A program made the position numbers and the translations under genes. The notes beneath the pieces were generated by a model, which saw nothing but the letters and a program-made list of their open reading frames with translations, made no database searches and had not been told where the DNA came from. A DNA stretch of 64,000 nt from Nitrosospira sp. Nsp2 (lineage in GTDB: Bacteria > Pseudomonadota > Gammaproteobacteria > Burkholderiales > Nitrosomonadaceae). The stretch is taken from the NCBI RefSeq assembly GCF_003050965.1, contig NZ_QAOU01000002.1, positions 496,001 through 560,000 on the forward strand, read 5' to 3'. Shown in pieces: positions 25,919 through 35,095 of this stretch (positions within the stretch are counted from its first letter, which is position 1; the number at the start of each line of letters is the position of its first letter).

Positions 25919-26503
25919 TCAAACTCTGCGGCGGCGCGCCAGGATGCTGATGATTCCAAGCCCGGCAAGCAGCATCGCGTAGCTTTCGGGTTCGGGCACC
26001 AGCGTCAGGAAACCGCGAATCTCGCCAGCCTGAAATGTGCTGGAATGGATGTTCGCGTAAGCGCTCCCACTATTTAACCCTGCCACCAGCGCATCGAATG
26101 CGCCCGACGCGGTGCCGCCATGGTCAGTGATGAATGACGGGTTGTAGCTGGAAGGGTCCGTCATGTCAAACGTATGATCATAAACGCCTGACGTCGTGCC
26201 CGTGGGGAAACCGGTAAATGTGGGCGTGGTGGTAGCTACACCTACGTTTCCAGCAAGAGGAGTAGCTGTGCAACAATGAATATGGGAAGCAGTATTCCCT
26301 GCAACCAGGCCGCTAAACGTTTCCTCAACCCGCATCGTGAAGTTCGTGGTATCGACCGTGACGGTCGCGGTACCGGTTGCTGGAGATTCATTCGCCGGTT
26401 CTTCCGCAGATCCCCTTAGTACGGTTGTGTATACTGACTGAGCGGCCGCTGGCAGAGCGAGCGCCGCAAATAGAAATCCTGCGACCAAAGAACTGTATTT
26501 CAT
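25919..26503 (-). CDS. CHRD-domain PEP-CTERM protein, copy 1
   Basis: The 194-residue protein has a signal peptide (KYSSLVAGFLFAALALPAAA), a CHRD beta-domain (TASHIHCCTATPLAGN, GVYDHTFDMTDPSSYNP, NIHSSTFQAGEIRGFLTLVP) and a C-terminal PEP-CTERM tag: VPEPESYAMLLAGLGI, a membrane helix and ARRRRV. The tag is cut by exosortase during export, usually in bacteria making extracellular polysaccharide. It is a close paralogue of 46951-47541; even the promoter and leader are shared (see 26594-26621). The CHRD domain (named after chordin) has an unclear role in bacteria. Confidence 0.92.
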   Translation of the reverse strand: MKYSSLVAGFLFAALALPAAAQSVYTTVLRGSAEEPANESPATGTATVTVDTTNFTMRVEETFSGLVAGNTASHIHCCTATPLAGNVGVATTTPTFTGFPTGTTSGVYDHTFDMTDPSSYNPSFITDHGGTASGAFDALVAGLNSGSAYANIHSSTFQAGEIRGFLTLVPEPESYAMLLAGLGIISILARRRRV

Positions 26504-26593
26504 GATTATCCTCCTTTATATTTAGGAATTGCCGGGACAGCAGTATTCCACTAACGAGTCATCGATGAATTATTGAACAGGACTCAATACAGG

Positions 26594-26621
26594 ATAGTAC
26601 ATTTCCGAGGCGGTTTTTCAA
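26594..26621 (-). promoter_or_regulatory. Promoter of CHRD copy 1, TTGAAA-N16-TACTAT
   Basis: On the minus strand TGGTCTATTGAAAAAC, a 16-bp spacer and TACTATCCT are followed by a leader of about 90 nt. The same sequence, with the same spacing and a similar leader, precedes the second CHRD copy (46837-46864). Conservation between duplicated genes supports a genuine sigma70 promoter and 5' untranslated region. Confidence 0.7.
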
Positions 26622-26963
26622 TAGACCATTTGGACACCGTGGGCACTCCCCGCTGCCGCTATGCTGCCCGTATGATCCAGGCTCATTAACGGCTTCGAAA
26701 GCGTGGCTACAGCAGCGGGGCTTCGCCGGCGCTGGCTCCATGAGTTCTCCAAAGCATATCCCCTGGACTCCGCAAAAATGCCATCTCTCGTGCGGTCTCT
26801 CGGACTGCCGTGTGGTAATAACCGCGTTCTTATTTATTGTGTGCGATTGAAATTAGGTCAAAGAATCCTTTTTCACTTCTGCTCGCAGGGGTAATATTGG
26901 CAATGATGAGCCTCACTGAGTGAAACTACCACAAAATGGAGTTGGAAATTTTCTCACGCGTGT
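26622..26963. other. Intergenic region before the histidine kinase operon
   Basis: No gene recognised; only short frames. It must carry the promoter of the kinase operon. Confidence 0.4.
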
Positions 26964-28856
26964 ATGTTTAAAAACCTGACCATCCGAACCCGGCTCGTTT
27001 TCATCCTGTCTATCCTGGTTGCTTTTCTGCTGGGTAGCCAGATGCTCGGTCTCTTCGGTATGAGCAATGCTATCGGTGGGCTGGAAACCGTCTACCACGA
27101 TCGCGCGATTCCGCTCAAACAGGTGGGGTATATCGAATCGCTCCTGCTGCAAAACCGCTTGGCTATAACATCTGCCTTGCTTTTGCCGACCCCCGAGATC
27201 GTTGAAGAGAAAACGGCTCTCGTAGAGAAGAACATTGAAAGAATAAACCGAACGTGGGAACGGTACATGCTCACCCACCTAACCGACGAGGAGCGAAAGC
27301 TGGCTTTGAAGTTTCAAGCCGACCGTGAGATCTTTCTTCATGAGGGGATAGTTCCAGCAGCTGTCGCTCTACGGGCAAATAAAATCGGAGAAGCACACCG
27401 GCTTCTAGTCGAAAAAATTCGGCCGCTGTATAGGCCGGTCGGCGCAAGTATCGAAGCACTCGTCATGCTACAGCTCGATGAGGCTGGGCGCGAATACAAC
27501 CGGGAACAGAACCGTTACTCGACTATTACCAATATTCTCGTTGCTTCAATAATCATTGCACTGCTACTGACTGTGCTGATAAGCCGGGTATTCACCCGCG
27601 CCATTTCCAAGCCGCTGGAGAATGTCGTGAAGATCGCACGAGCGGTTGCAGCCGGGAATCTGACTCAAGAAATCGACGTTCGCTCGAACGACGAAGTCGG
27701 CCAGCTTATGCAAGCCCTCAAGGAAATGCGGGACAGCCTGGTGGATACCATCGGCCAGGTCCGCGCAAGCGAGGCGCACACCCGTGCCTTGCTGAACAAT
27801 ATGATCGACGGCATTGCGTCGGTAAATCAATATGGCGTGATTAAAACGTTTAATCCCGCAGCGGAGCTGATTTTTGGCTATACGGCAAAGGAAATCATGG
27901 GGCAAAATATCAGCCTGCTCCTTCCCCAGCAGGAACACAGCCAGGACGGGGATGCTGAACATCTCAAAGCTTTCCTGGCGAGGCGGTCGAGAGCATTCGG
28001 CGCCCCCTCGGAAGTGGCCGGGCAGCGCAAGAATGGCGCCACGTTCCCCCTCGATCTCGCCGTGGTCGAAATGCACGCCGAGGAAGCTCACATGTTCGTC
28101 ATCATCATGCGCGACATCAGCCAGCGCAAGCTCGCAGAAGAACAAAAAGCGCGTTTGATGAACGAACTGGAAAGCGCTAACGAAGAGTTGAAAAGCTTTG
28201 CCTACGTGGTGTCACATGACCTGAAGGCGCCCCTCCGCGCTATTGGCGCATTGGCCGACTGGCTTGCGACGGATTATGCGGATAAATTGGATGACCAGGG
28301 CAAGGAACACCTCCGTCTCCTTGTCAGCAGGGTTCACCGCATGGGAAATCTCATCGACGGTATTTTGCAATATTCCCGCGTGGGGCGAGTTAAAGAAGCG
28401 CCCGTGGCAATGGACGTGGGACGCGTGATTCGTGAGGTAATCGAACTCATCGCTCCACCGGAGAATGTTACCATAGAGATTGAAGCGCCCATGCCCACCA
28501 TAGTAGCGGAGCCGACTCGTGTTCAGCAGATATTCCAGAATCTGCTTTCGAATGCCATAAAATATATGGACAAGCCTAGGGGCGAAATTCGCATCGCTTG
28601 CAACGACGAGGGCAACCAGTGGAAATTCAGCGTTAGTGATAATGGGCCTGGGATCGAGTCACGCCATTACGACAAGATTTTCCAGCTATTTCAGACGCTG
28701 GCGCCTCGTGATCGAATCGAAAGTACCGGGGTTGGGCTGGCTTTAGTTAAAAAAATCGTGGAAATTTACGGCGGCCGGATCTGGCTCGAATCCCGGCCGG
28801 GGGAAGGCAGCACGTTTTTCTTCACCCTGCCTAAAACCGCACCAATTCCAATCTAA
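26964..28856 (+). CDS. Membrane-bound PAS sensor histidine kinase
   Basis: The 630-residue protein has a membrane helix at about 9-31, a helical periplasmic sensor (about 32-185, four-helix-bundle type), a second helix (TNILVASIIIALLLTVLIS, about 188-208), HAMP (210-262), PAS (272-393, GVIKTFNPAAELIFGYTAKE), HisKA with SHDLKAPLRAI (His near 417) and a HATPase domain (NLLSNAIKYM, VSDNGPGIE, STGVGLALVKKIV). The domain order of a phytochrome-type/Cph1-like kinase without the chromophore. The next gene, 15 bp on, encodes a stand-alone Rcp1-like receiver, its likely partner. The signal is unknown. Start ATG 26964. Confidence 0.93.
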   Translation: MFKNLTIRTRLVFILSILVAFLLGSQMLGLFGMSNAIGGLETVYHDRAIPLKQVGYIESLLLQNRLAITSALLLPTPEIVEEKTALVEKNIERINRTWERYMLTHLTDEERKLALKFQADREIFLHEGIVPAAVALRANKIGEAHRLLVEKIRPLYRPVGASIEALVMLQLDEAGREYNREQNRYSTITNILVASIIIALLLTVLISRVFTRAISKPLENVVKIARAVAAGNLTQEIDVRSNDEVGQLMQALKEMRDSLVDTIGQVRASEAHTRALLNNMIDGIASVNQYGVIKTFNPAAELIFGYTAKEIMGQNISLLLPQQEHSQDGDAEHLKAFLARRSRAFGAPSEVAGQRKNGATFPLDLAVVEMHAEEAHMFVIIMRDISQRKLAEEQKARLMNELESANEELKSFAYVVSHDLKAPLRAIGALADWLATDYADKLDDQGKEHLRLLVSRVHRMGNLIDGILQYSRVGRVKEAPVAMDVGRVIREVIELIAPPENVTIEIEAPMPTIVAEPTRVQQIFQNLLSNAIKYMDKPRGEIRIACNDEGNQWKFSVSDNGPGIESRHYDKIFQLFQTLAPRDRIESTGVGLALVKKIVEIYGGRIWLESRPGEGSTFFFTLPKTAPIPI

Positions 28857-28871
28857 TATAGGAAAAGCGAA

Positions 28872-29285
28872 GTGAAAATAACCAACAAGCCCATTCTCCT
28901 GGTGGAAGATGATCAAGTGGATACCATGACCGTAATTCGCGCGCTCAAGGAGATTCACGTAACGAACCCGCTGGTGAACGTCGAAAACGGCGAGGAGGCG
29001 CTAGCCTACCTGCGGGATCGGGAAAGCGAAAAACCATGCATTATTTTGCTTGATCTCAACATGCCTATCATGAACGGAATCGAGTTCCTCCACGTGGTTA
29101 AACAGGATGAGCAATTCAGGCGCATTCCGGTAGTTGTGCTGACCACGTCCGAAGAGCAGCAGGACAAGTTGAACAGTTTCAACATGGGGGTAGCGGGCTA
29201 TATGGCAAAGCCCGTCGATTACCGGCAATTCGTCGAAGTGATGCGTTCAATCGATGCTTATTGGACCATCAGCGAAATGCCATAA
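28872..29285 (+). CDS. Single-domain response regulator (Rcp1/CheY-like)
   Basis: This 137-residue receiver has ILLVEDDQVDTMTVIRALKE with acidic residues, the phosphorylation site in CIILLDLNMPIMNGIEFL (Asp near 60), VVLTTSEEQQDKLN and MAKPVDYRQF with the conserved Lys. The insertion after the first helix and the LLDLNMP form are typical of the Rcp1 type that pairs with phytochrome-like kinases. It has no output domain. The start is GTG at 28872 after AGGAAAAG. It should be phosphorylated by the kinase just upstream and may pass the phosphate to, or interact with, the hybrid kinase 50 bp downstream. Confidence 0.92.
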   Translation: MKITNKPILLVEDDQVDTMTVIRALKEIHVTNPLVNVENGEEALAYLRDRESEKPCIILLDLNMPIMNGIEFLHVVKQDEQFRRIPVVVLTTSEEQQDKLNSFNMGVAGYMAKPVDYRQFVEVMRSIDAYWTISEMP

Positions 29286-29335
29286 CGAAAATTCCGCGGG
29301 GGACGATCTGATTTTCGCTATAGCAAATTTTTTCC

Positions 29336-31042
29336 ATGACTAAGCCGCTGATCCGTGTACTTTTGGTCGAGGACGATGCGGTAGATCGCATGGCTTGCCG
29401 GCGAGTGCTTGCTCGGGATCCGGACTATGAATTCGTGCTTTCCGAAGCCGAATCCGGTCACGAGGGGTTGCAACTCGCCCATGAGCAAAGGCCGGACTGC
29501 GTCCTGCTCGACTATCACCTGCCGGACTTGAACGGTCTCGAGTTCCTGGCCGCGCTCGCTGACGACACGGGCGATATTTCCATTCCCGTTATGATGCTGA
29601 CCGGAACGGACAACGCCACAATCGCCGTGGAAGCGATGAAGCGAGGGGCACGCGATTATCTGATCAAGGACATGGAGCAGCAATATCTGGAATTGCTGCC
29701 CGCCGTCATCCAGCGCGTGCTGGGAGAACGGAAGGTCCTGCTCGAAAAAAAAAATGCAGAAGAGAAACTCGCGCAGGCCGAGGCTAAATACCGCTCTTTG
29801 GTCGAAACCATACCGGCGATCGTATATATCGCCGCGCTTGATGGCACCAATCGGTTCCTCTACGTCAGCTCCCGCATCGAAACCCTCGGGTTTCCTTCGG
29901 AAAAATGGCTCGACAATCCGGATATCCTGCTTGCGCAAACTCACTCGGACGACCGGGAACGCACGCTTGAGGAGCGGGCGAAGAGCCAGGAAACAGGCGC
30001 TCCATTGCGCTGTGAATACCGTCTGCTTACAGCCGACGGAAAAGTCCTGTGGTTTCGAGACGAAGCCAGCGTAGTGCGGGACGAATCGGGACGGTCGCTG
30101 TTTCTCCAGGGTATTCTGGTCGACATCACCGAAAGCAAGCAATCTGAAGAGGAACTGCGGCAACACCGCTTTCGCCTCGAGGAACTGGTGGCGCGACGTA
30201 CGGATGAGCTGGCGAAGTTGAATGACGAACTGCGATGCGATATCGCCGAACGCAAGCTGATCGAAGCGGAGCTGACCAAAGCCAAAACCGAAGCGGAAAA
30301 AGCAAATCTCGCGAAATCCGAGTTTCTTTCCAGCATGAGCCATGAATTGCGTTCCCCGCTCAATGTCATGCTTGGGTTCGCTCAGTTGCTCGAGTCAAGC
30401 TCGCCGCCGCCGACCTTCAACCAGATGACCATGCTCAAGGAGATTAACTCCGCGGGATGGTATTTGCTGGAGCTGATCAACAAGATACTCGATCTCGCCA
30501 CAATCGAATCGGGCAAGCTGGTGGTTTCGCCTGAACCGATGTCCATGACCGATGTCATGCTCGAATGCAGGACCATGATCGAGCCGCAAGCACAAGAACG
30601 CGGCATAAAGCTGATCTTTCCGCCACTGGATGTGCATCGGTTTGTCAGGGCCGATCGTACCCGGGTTAAGCAGGTGCTGATCAACCTCTTGTCGAATGCC
30701 ATCAAATATAACCGTGAGGGTGGCACAGTCGAAGTGAGTTGTCAGGGTGGGGCGGACCGCGTCCGTATAAGCATACGGGACACGGGGCCCGGCCTTACGC
30801 CGGACAAGATGACGCAGCTTTTTCAACAGTTCAATCGGCTCGGGCAAGAGAGTGGCTCCGTCGAAGGCACAGGCATTGGACTAGTCGTGACCAAACAACT
30901 GGTCGAATTGATGGGGGGCCAGATCGGGGTGGAAAGTACTGTCGGCACCGGTAGCGTATTCTGGTTCGAACTGATCTCAGAGAGCCCCCCTCAAGTCGCC
31001 ACGGGCGAAAGCAAAATTGAAAAGTTGACCGCGAAGCGGTAA
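29336..31042 (+). CDS. Receiver-PAS-histidine kinase hybrid protein
   Basis: In this 568-residue soluble protein an N-terminal receiver (LLVEDDAVDRMACRRVL, CVLLDYHLPDLNGLEFL with Asp near 62, DYLIKDMEQQY) comes before a PAS (about 150-265, LYVSSRIETLGFPSE), a coiled coil, HisKA (FLSSMSHELRSPLNVML) and a HATPase (NLLSNAIKYN, DTGPGLT, GTGIGLVVTKQLV). An N-terminal receiver lets another kinase gate this one. Together with the two preceding genes it makes a three-step phospho-signalling operon with no DNA-binding output. There is no membrane segment. The final target is not encoded here. Confidence 0.92.
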   Translation: MTKPLIRVLLVEDDAVDRMACRRVLARDPDYEFVLSEAESGHEGLQLAHEQRPDCVLLDYHLPDLNGLEFLAALADDTGDISIPVMMLTGTDNATIAVEAMKRGARDYLIKDMEQQYLELLPAVIQRVLGERKVLLEKKNAEEKLAQAEAKYRSLVETIPAIVYIAALDGTNRFLYVSSRIETLGFPSEKWLDNPDILLAQTHSDDRERTLEERAKSQETGAPLRCEYRLLTADGKVLWFRDEASVVRDESGRSLFLQGILVDITESKQSEEELRQHRFRLEELVARRTDELAKLNDELRCDIAERKLIEAELTKAKTEAEKANLAKSEFLSSMSHELRSPLNVMLGFAQLLESSSPPPTFNQMTMLKEINSAGWYLLELINKILDLATIESGKLVVSPEPMSMTDVMLECRTMIEPQAQERGIKLIFPPLDVHRFVRADRTRVKQVLINLLSNAIKYNREGGTVEVSCQGGADRVRISIRDTGPGLTPDKMTQLFQQFNRLGQESGSVEGTGIGLVVTKQLVELMGGQIGVESTVGTGSVFWFELISESPPQVATGESKIEKLTAKR

Positions 31043-31085
31043 GCAGTTTCTGATCCTTGCCGCTGAGCTGGAAGGCTCAACCGAC

Positions 31086-31715
31086 ATGAAAGCTACATCC
31101 GGATATGCCCCCAACCCCGCGGAGTATGCCGGGAATACGATTGAAGCGTTGCGAGACGCTGCGATGGGTTGCCAGGCTTGCCCGCTATGGGAGCATGCCA
31201 CTCAGACGGTCTTCGGCGAAGGGCCTTCCGGCGCTCCGGTGATGCTTGTAGGCGAGCAGCCTGGGGACCAGGAAGATGTTACAGGGCACCCGTTCGTCGG
31301 TCCCGCCGGTCAACTTCTGACTCGAGCGCTGACGGCGGCTGGCATTCCGCGCGACCGTGTTTATATAACCAACGCGGTAAAACATTTTAAGTTCGAGCTT
31401 CGCGGCAAGCGCCGAATGCACAAGAAACCAGTGGATGCGGAAATCGCCGCCTGCCATGGCTGGCTGAAAAGGGAAATCGAGCTGGTCACCCCGAGCCTCA
31501 TCGTAGCCATGGGGGCTACGGCGGTACGTTCAGTGCTTGGCCGCCCTGCCCCTATCATGGCTAGCCGGGGAAAAGTGACTGAATATGCGCGGGGGGTATC
31601 GTTGCTGATTACCGTGCATCCATCATTCCTGTTGCGCGTGCCGGAGCAGGACAAAGACGACGAATACGAACGCTTTCTTGACGATCTCAAGCTCGCAAGG
31701 CCCTTCTTGCGGTGA
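31086..31715 (+). CDS. UdgX-like uracil-DNA glycosylase
   Basis: The 209-residue protein belongs to the uracil-DNA glycosylase superfamily. It has GEQPGDQEDVTGHPFVGPAG (motif A in UdgX form), ITNAVKHFKFELRGKRRMHK, and the motif B-type VHPSFLLR. The KRRxH loop, with its His, is the hallmark of UdgX, which forms a covalent bond to uracil-DNA; the usual spelling is KRRIH, here KRRMH. It also has CQACPLW, giving cysteines for the iron-sulfur cluster of this group. The gene follows the signalling operon by 43 bp but is probably unrelated in role: DNA repair. Confidence 0.88.
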   Translation: MKATSGYAPNPAEYAGNTIEALRDAAMGCQACPLWEHATQTVFGEGPSGAPVMLVGEQPGDQEDVTGHPFVGPAGQLLTRALTAAGIPRDRVYITNAVKHFKFELRGKRRMHKKPVDAEIAACHGWLKREIELVTPSLIVAMGATAVRSVLGRPAPIMASRGKVTEYARGVSLLITVHPSFLLRVPEQDKDDEYERFLDDLKLARPFLR

Positions 31716-31882
31716 TGTTGTTCCATGCGGATATCCAGCAGCGCTTGCCCGTCGTGCTTGGCAACTGCCAGATGCTCGACGAATAGGCCTGTGCGGTAAG
31801 TAACCGACTTCTTCCAACCCGGCGGGCATTATTTTCCCGGCGCTGCTTAATTTTTTTTAGTCGCGCTGGGAAAGGAGATGCA

Positions 31883-32224
31883 ATGAAACGAAAGAATCTT
31901 CAGTTCGAAAGTGGGTTTCGCGTCATCCCGGGTAATCGTTTTTCGCAGGCCACGGAGATGGTCCTGCCGCCCGGGCAGGCGGAAGGGGGCCCGGAAAACC
32001 GCCATCGGGGGGCAGACCAGTGGCTCTATGTGGTCTCCGGGACCGGTATCGCAACCGTAAATGGGAAACGCTATTCCCTGGGCGAGGGTACGCTCATGCT
32101 GATTGAACGGTGCGATGAGCACGAAATCCGCAACAACGGCGATGATCTGCTCCGAACCCTGAATATCTACCTGCCGCCTGCCTATGGCAAGGACGGGGAA
32201 GAACTGCCGCCGGCACGGAGGTGA
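31883..32224 (+). CDS. Small cupin-domain protein
   Basis: In this 113-residue single cupin the core reads NRHRGADQWLYVVSGTGIAT, then NGKRYSLGEGTLMLIERCDE and HEIRNNGDDLLRTLNIY, with His residues placed as metal ligands. Start at 31883 follows GGAAAGGAGATGCA. The next gene (DUF72) starts 6 bp after the stop, so they are co-transcribed. Small cupins bind metals and may isomerise or sequester sugars or other small molecules; the substrate is unknown. Confidence 0.85.
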   Translation: MKRKNLQFESGFRVIPGNRFSQATEMVLPPGQAEGGPENRHRGADQWLYVVSGTGIATVNGKRYSLGEGTLMLIERCDEHEIRNNGDDLLRTLNIYLPPAYGKDGEELPPARR

Positions 32225-32230
32225 TGCCCG

Positions 32231-33106
32231 ATGAGCTCAGCATTTGTCGGAATTTCCGGTTGGCGCTATCCTCCGTGGCGCGGTGTTTTTTATCCTCCTG
32301 GTCTTCCCCAGCACAGGGAGCTGGAATACGCATCTAGAGAATTTCCCACCATAGAGATTAACGGTACGTTCTACTCTCTGCAAACACCTGAAAGTTTTCA
32401 GCACTGGTACGAACAAACACCGACCGGCTTTATTTTCAGCGTAAAAGGGGCGCGGTATATAACCCATATACGCCGCCTGCGCGATATTGATGCGCCGCTC
32501 GCCAATTTCTTCGCATCCGGCTTATTCAACCTCAGAGAGAAACTTGGCCCCATCCTGTGGCAATTCCCGCCAAGCTTTCGTTTTGATCCAGAAAGAATGA
32601 AGCAATTCCTTGAGCTTTTACCTCAGGATACGGAACAGGCGCTGAGCCTTGCCCGCCATCGCGAGGCCCGCATGGTGGGGCGGGTACGGCTCGCGATCGA
32701 CGCGCCGCGACCGTTGCGCCACGCGGTCGAAATTCGGCACGAGAGCTTTATCGACGAATCGTTTGTACAAATGCTGCACGAGCATAACGTTGCATTAGTC
32801 GTTGCCGATACTGCAGGCAAATGGCCTTACCGCGAGGATGTCACCGCTGATTTTCTCTACCTTCGCTTGCATGGCGATAAGGAACTTTATGCAAGCGGCT
32901 ATACCGATGAGGCATTGAATCGCTGGGCAGCGCGGATCGAGGCCTGGCGTGCCGGTTTTCAGCCGGATGATGCGCATCTCATCTCGACGGGATTTAAACC
33001 AAAACAATGCCCCAGAGATGTCTACTGCTATTTTGACAACGATATCAAAGTCAAGGCACCGTTTGACGCCAAGGCACTGATAGAAAAACTTGACCTAACT
33101 AAATAA
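32231..33106 (+). CDS. DUF72 family protein
   Basis: The 291-residue TIM-barrel-like protein begins GISGWRYPPWRGVFYPPGLP and has EINGTFYSLQTPESFQHWYE, GPILWQFPPSFRFDPERMKQ, AVEIRHESFIDESFVQML and DFLYLRLHGDKELYASGYTD, all typical of DUF72 (YecE family). The function is unproven; proposed roles involve DNA or nucleotide processing because of conserved Asp, Glu and His residues. It forms an operon with the cupin gene. It ends 46 bp before the convergent KGG gene, with a shared terminator region. Confidence 0.9.
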   Translation: MSSAFVGISGWRYPPWRGVFYPPGLPQHRELEYASREFPTIEINGTFYSLQTPESFQHWYEQTPTGFIFSVKGARYITHIRRLRDIDAPLANFFASGLFNLREKLGPILWQFPPSFRFDPERMKQFLELLPQDTEQALSLARHREARMVGRVRLAIDAPRPLRHAVEIRHESFIDESFVQMLHEHNVALVVADTAGKWPYREDVTADFLYLRLHGDKELYASGYTDEALNRWAARIEAWRAGFQPDDAHLISTGFKPKQCPRDVYCYFDNDIKVKAPFDAKALIEKLDLTK

Positions 33107-33112
33107 ACAAAC

Positions 33113-33136
33113 AAAAAAGGGGGAAATTCCCCCCCT
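33113..33136 (-). terminator. Terminator of KGG gene 1
   Basis: GGGGGAA-type arms pair with TTCCCCC, and on the minus strand CCCCCTTTTTTGTTTG follows. It also lies just past the DUF72 stop on the plus strand. Confidence 0.65.
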
Positions 33137-33151
33137 CCGTACACCGAACTA

Positions 33152-33613
33152 TTAATGGTTTTTATAGCTTTGGCTACCCGCTTTGGCGTGCTGTGTGGAT
33201 GAACGACCCCGCGATGAAGAAGAGGATTTCGTTTCATCATCACGTGAGGCAGCCTTGCCCCGGGCCTCCCCGCCTTTTTTGCCCGCTTCGCGGGCCTCTT
33301 CCGAGTCAAACTCGTGAGCCGTGCCCTTCTCATGCGCGGCCTTTCCGCCTTTCCGGCCGGCCTCGCGCGCTTCCGCTGAATCAAACTCGTGAGCCGTGCC
33401 CTTTTCATGAGCGGCCTTTCCACCTTTCCGGCCGGCCTCGCGCGCTTCCGCTGAGTCAAACTCGTGAGCCGTGCCCTTTTCATGAGCGGCCTTTCCGCCT
33501 TGGCTGGCTATTTGACGCTGTCTTTCTGCATCCATAGAGGCGAAGCCGCGCTTACTCGTCCCGCCACCTCCACCACCCCGCTCTTCGCCAGTTTTTTCTC
33601 TATTTGTCGCCAT
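33152..33613 (-). CDS. KGG-repeat stress protein with three repeats
   Basis: The 153-residue hydrophilic protein contains RGFASMDAERQRQIASQ and three nearly identical 25-residue repeats, each holding GGKAAHEKGTAHEFDS and EAREAGRK. This is the KGG motif of YciG/con-10-type stress proteins, which are intrinsically disordered and linked to dry or osmotic stress. The tail is Ser/Arg/Lys-rich (QHAKAGSQSYKNH). A one-repeat relative lies at 48598-48912. The DNA of the three repeats (75 bp each) is almost identical, so they arose recently by unequal exchange. Start at 33613 after AGGAGATTTATG; ATG 33616 is an alternative. Confidence 0.9.
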   Translation of the reverse strand: MATNREKTGEERGGGGGGTSKRGFASMDAERQRQIASQGGKAAHEKGTAHEFDSAEAREAGRKGGKAAHEKGTAHEFDSAEAREAGRKGGKAAHEKGTAHEFDSEEAREAGKKGGEARGKAASRDDETKSSSSSRGRSSTQHAKAGSQSYKNH

Positions 33614-33616
33614 CAT

Positions 33617-34262
33617 AAATCTCCTATCATGGATTATTTCAATAATTTCCCGAGACATGCAATTTACTTAAGATTCCCTATATGTCTCGGATTTTCTATC
33701 TCCATTATTAGAGTTAAAAGCCAGAGAATGCCTGAATGCTAGTGGGCGGAAACACTTCGCTCTGTTCGGAAGCAAACATAATGAGGAGCCTGTGCGATTG
33801 GCGGGGTGAGAGGTGCCAAAACGGAGCGGAGAAAAAGTTGGATGGTGGAGCAGAATTTAAAGAACGACCTGGAGGCGCTCATTGATACGACTCTGCATGT
33901 CCTCCATCCACGGTTTTAGGAGATAATTAGCCGAAGCCCCTGAATCCGCTTGTGTCGCACCCCGCCCTAAATTCTGAAGCTAACAGCTTGGTCACCCGGT
34001 TTCCAAATCTCCAGGTCGCCCGAACCGTTGATTTGAGTAATCTCATTCACAGCGCGTCATTCCCTATCGCTGTCAACCCCGGCCCGAGCGGACCCGCTCC
34101 CTTCCAGCCTCATGTGACCCCGCTGCGCCAACAAGGCAGATAGAGGTGAAAAGGATAATGGACTATTCCGTTGGATGCATGAATATCCGATTAGTGGTAA
34201 AAGTCCTGCAACACATCTTCAATACACTTGCCACTTGAAGTTACCACCACAGGAGTGCAGTC
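33617..34262. other. Intergenic region, no gene recognised
   Basis: Short frames only. No repeat, tRNA or protein relic was seen. Confidence 0.4.
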
Positions 34263-34502
34263 ATGCCGTCATATGCTGTTTACATACGAACCAAGGAAGG
34301 CCACATAGAGCGTATGAAAAATGTTGTCTCACATCTTCCGCTTGTCGCCCGAACGCATTCTGGAGCATCGAATACCTACGTACATGAAGAATCCCTCGTG
34401 GGCTTTCCCGAGTCGATGGTGCTTTGGGCAGCTAGCACGGGACCCAGCGTGGGCATCGCTCCACTCAACCCTGATTTGGGTGATCAAATGGCCGGCAGTT
34501 AA
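34263..34502 (+). CDS. Hypothetical small protein
   Basis: ATG 34263 follows a good CAGGAG site. The 79-residue product starts MPSYAVYIRTKEGHIERMKN and has no signal peptide, membrane helix or family match that I know. The first part looks like a small soluble beta-alpha protein, while the second half (Gly/Pro/Ser-rich) looks less natural. It may be a truncated gene. Confidence 0.35.
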   Translation: MPSYAVYIRTKEGHIERMKNVVSHLPLVARTHSGASNTYVHEESLVGFPESMVLWAASTGPSVGIAPLNPDLGDQMAGS

Positions 34503-35014
34503 GCCTTGGTGGTGAAGGATCGGCATCGTTGAATATCAGCTTGATCGAAAAGCTGAAGAACTGGAACTGATGCTTATATCGTTGCACTGGGGACAGGGCA
34601 ATCGATTCATAATAAAAACTTTGAGCCGCAAAATCGAGCACGAGATGACGGATTATGTCCTTTAGACAAGCACGAGAGCAGGAGCCCTCACCCACAAAAG
34701 TTTCCCCATTTTCTGGTGTTGCGAGTCGCTGCTGCCTTACGTGCACGAAGAGGCGCTCGCAGCGCTTACGCATGATTTAAGTCCCCAAGACGATAACGCA
34801 TAGAGAACGCGGCCCATTCCCCTGCCCCAAGAACACCGGGAAATTCGCGGACACCGCGCGGCAACGAACCGATATGCCCTTGCAGCAGATGTCCCAAAGA
34901 TGCGAGCGCACCCCCGTGGGAAAACAGTAATAGCTCTGGTTGAACGAATAGACGATAAAAAATTCCCAATTGCGCGGGCGTCAGAACGTTATTTGATTTG
35001 CCAGGATAGTTATA
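34503..35014. other. Intergenic region, no gene recognised
   Basis: The overlapping minus-strand frames here (to 34773 and 34766-35149) do not resemble proteins; the second crosses the tRNA-Cys-like relic. Confidence 0.35.
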
Positions 35015-35095
35015 CGGAAAGGGGTTCGAATCATCCGCGACCCCGGCTTTGCAGGCCCGACGTTGCCTTACGCGGAACCACTTATTCTCGGTGTC
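35015..35095 (-). pseudogene. tRNA-Cys-like relic
   Basis: Compared with the real tRNA-Cys gene (56132-56205), this stretch keeps the T-arm side (GGGGTTCGAATC...CC), then the 14-base anticodon block CGGCTTTGCAGGCC without change, and AACCACT of the D-arm after an insertion. It cannot fold as a full tRNA. An integrase relic lies 0.9 kb away, so this may be an old attachment site or displaced tRNA end. Confidence 0.4.

Noticed and set aside
29318-30343. Minus-strand frame of 341 codons
   Set aside because: Antisense to the receiver-PAS-kinase gene; Phe/Gln/Arg-rich nonsense sequence.
35015-35095. Functional tRNA gene
   Set aside because: Acceptor stem cannot form and an insertion separates the D-arm part; only a relic.
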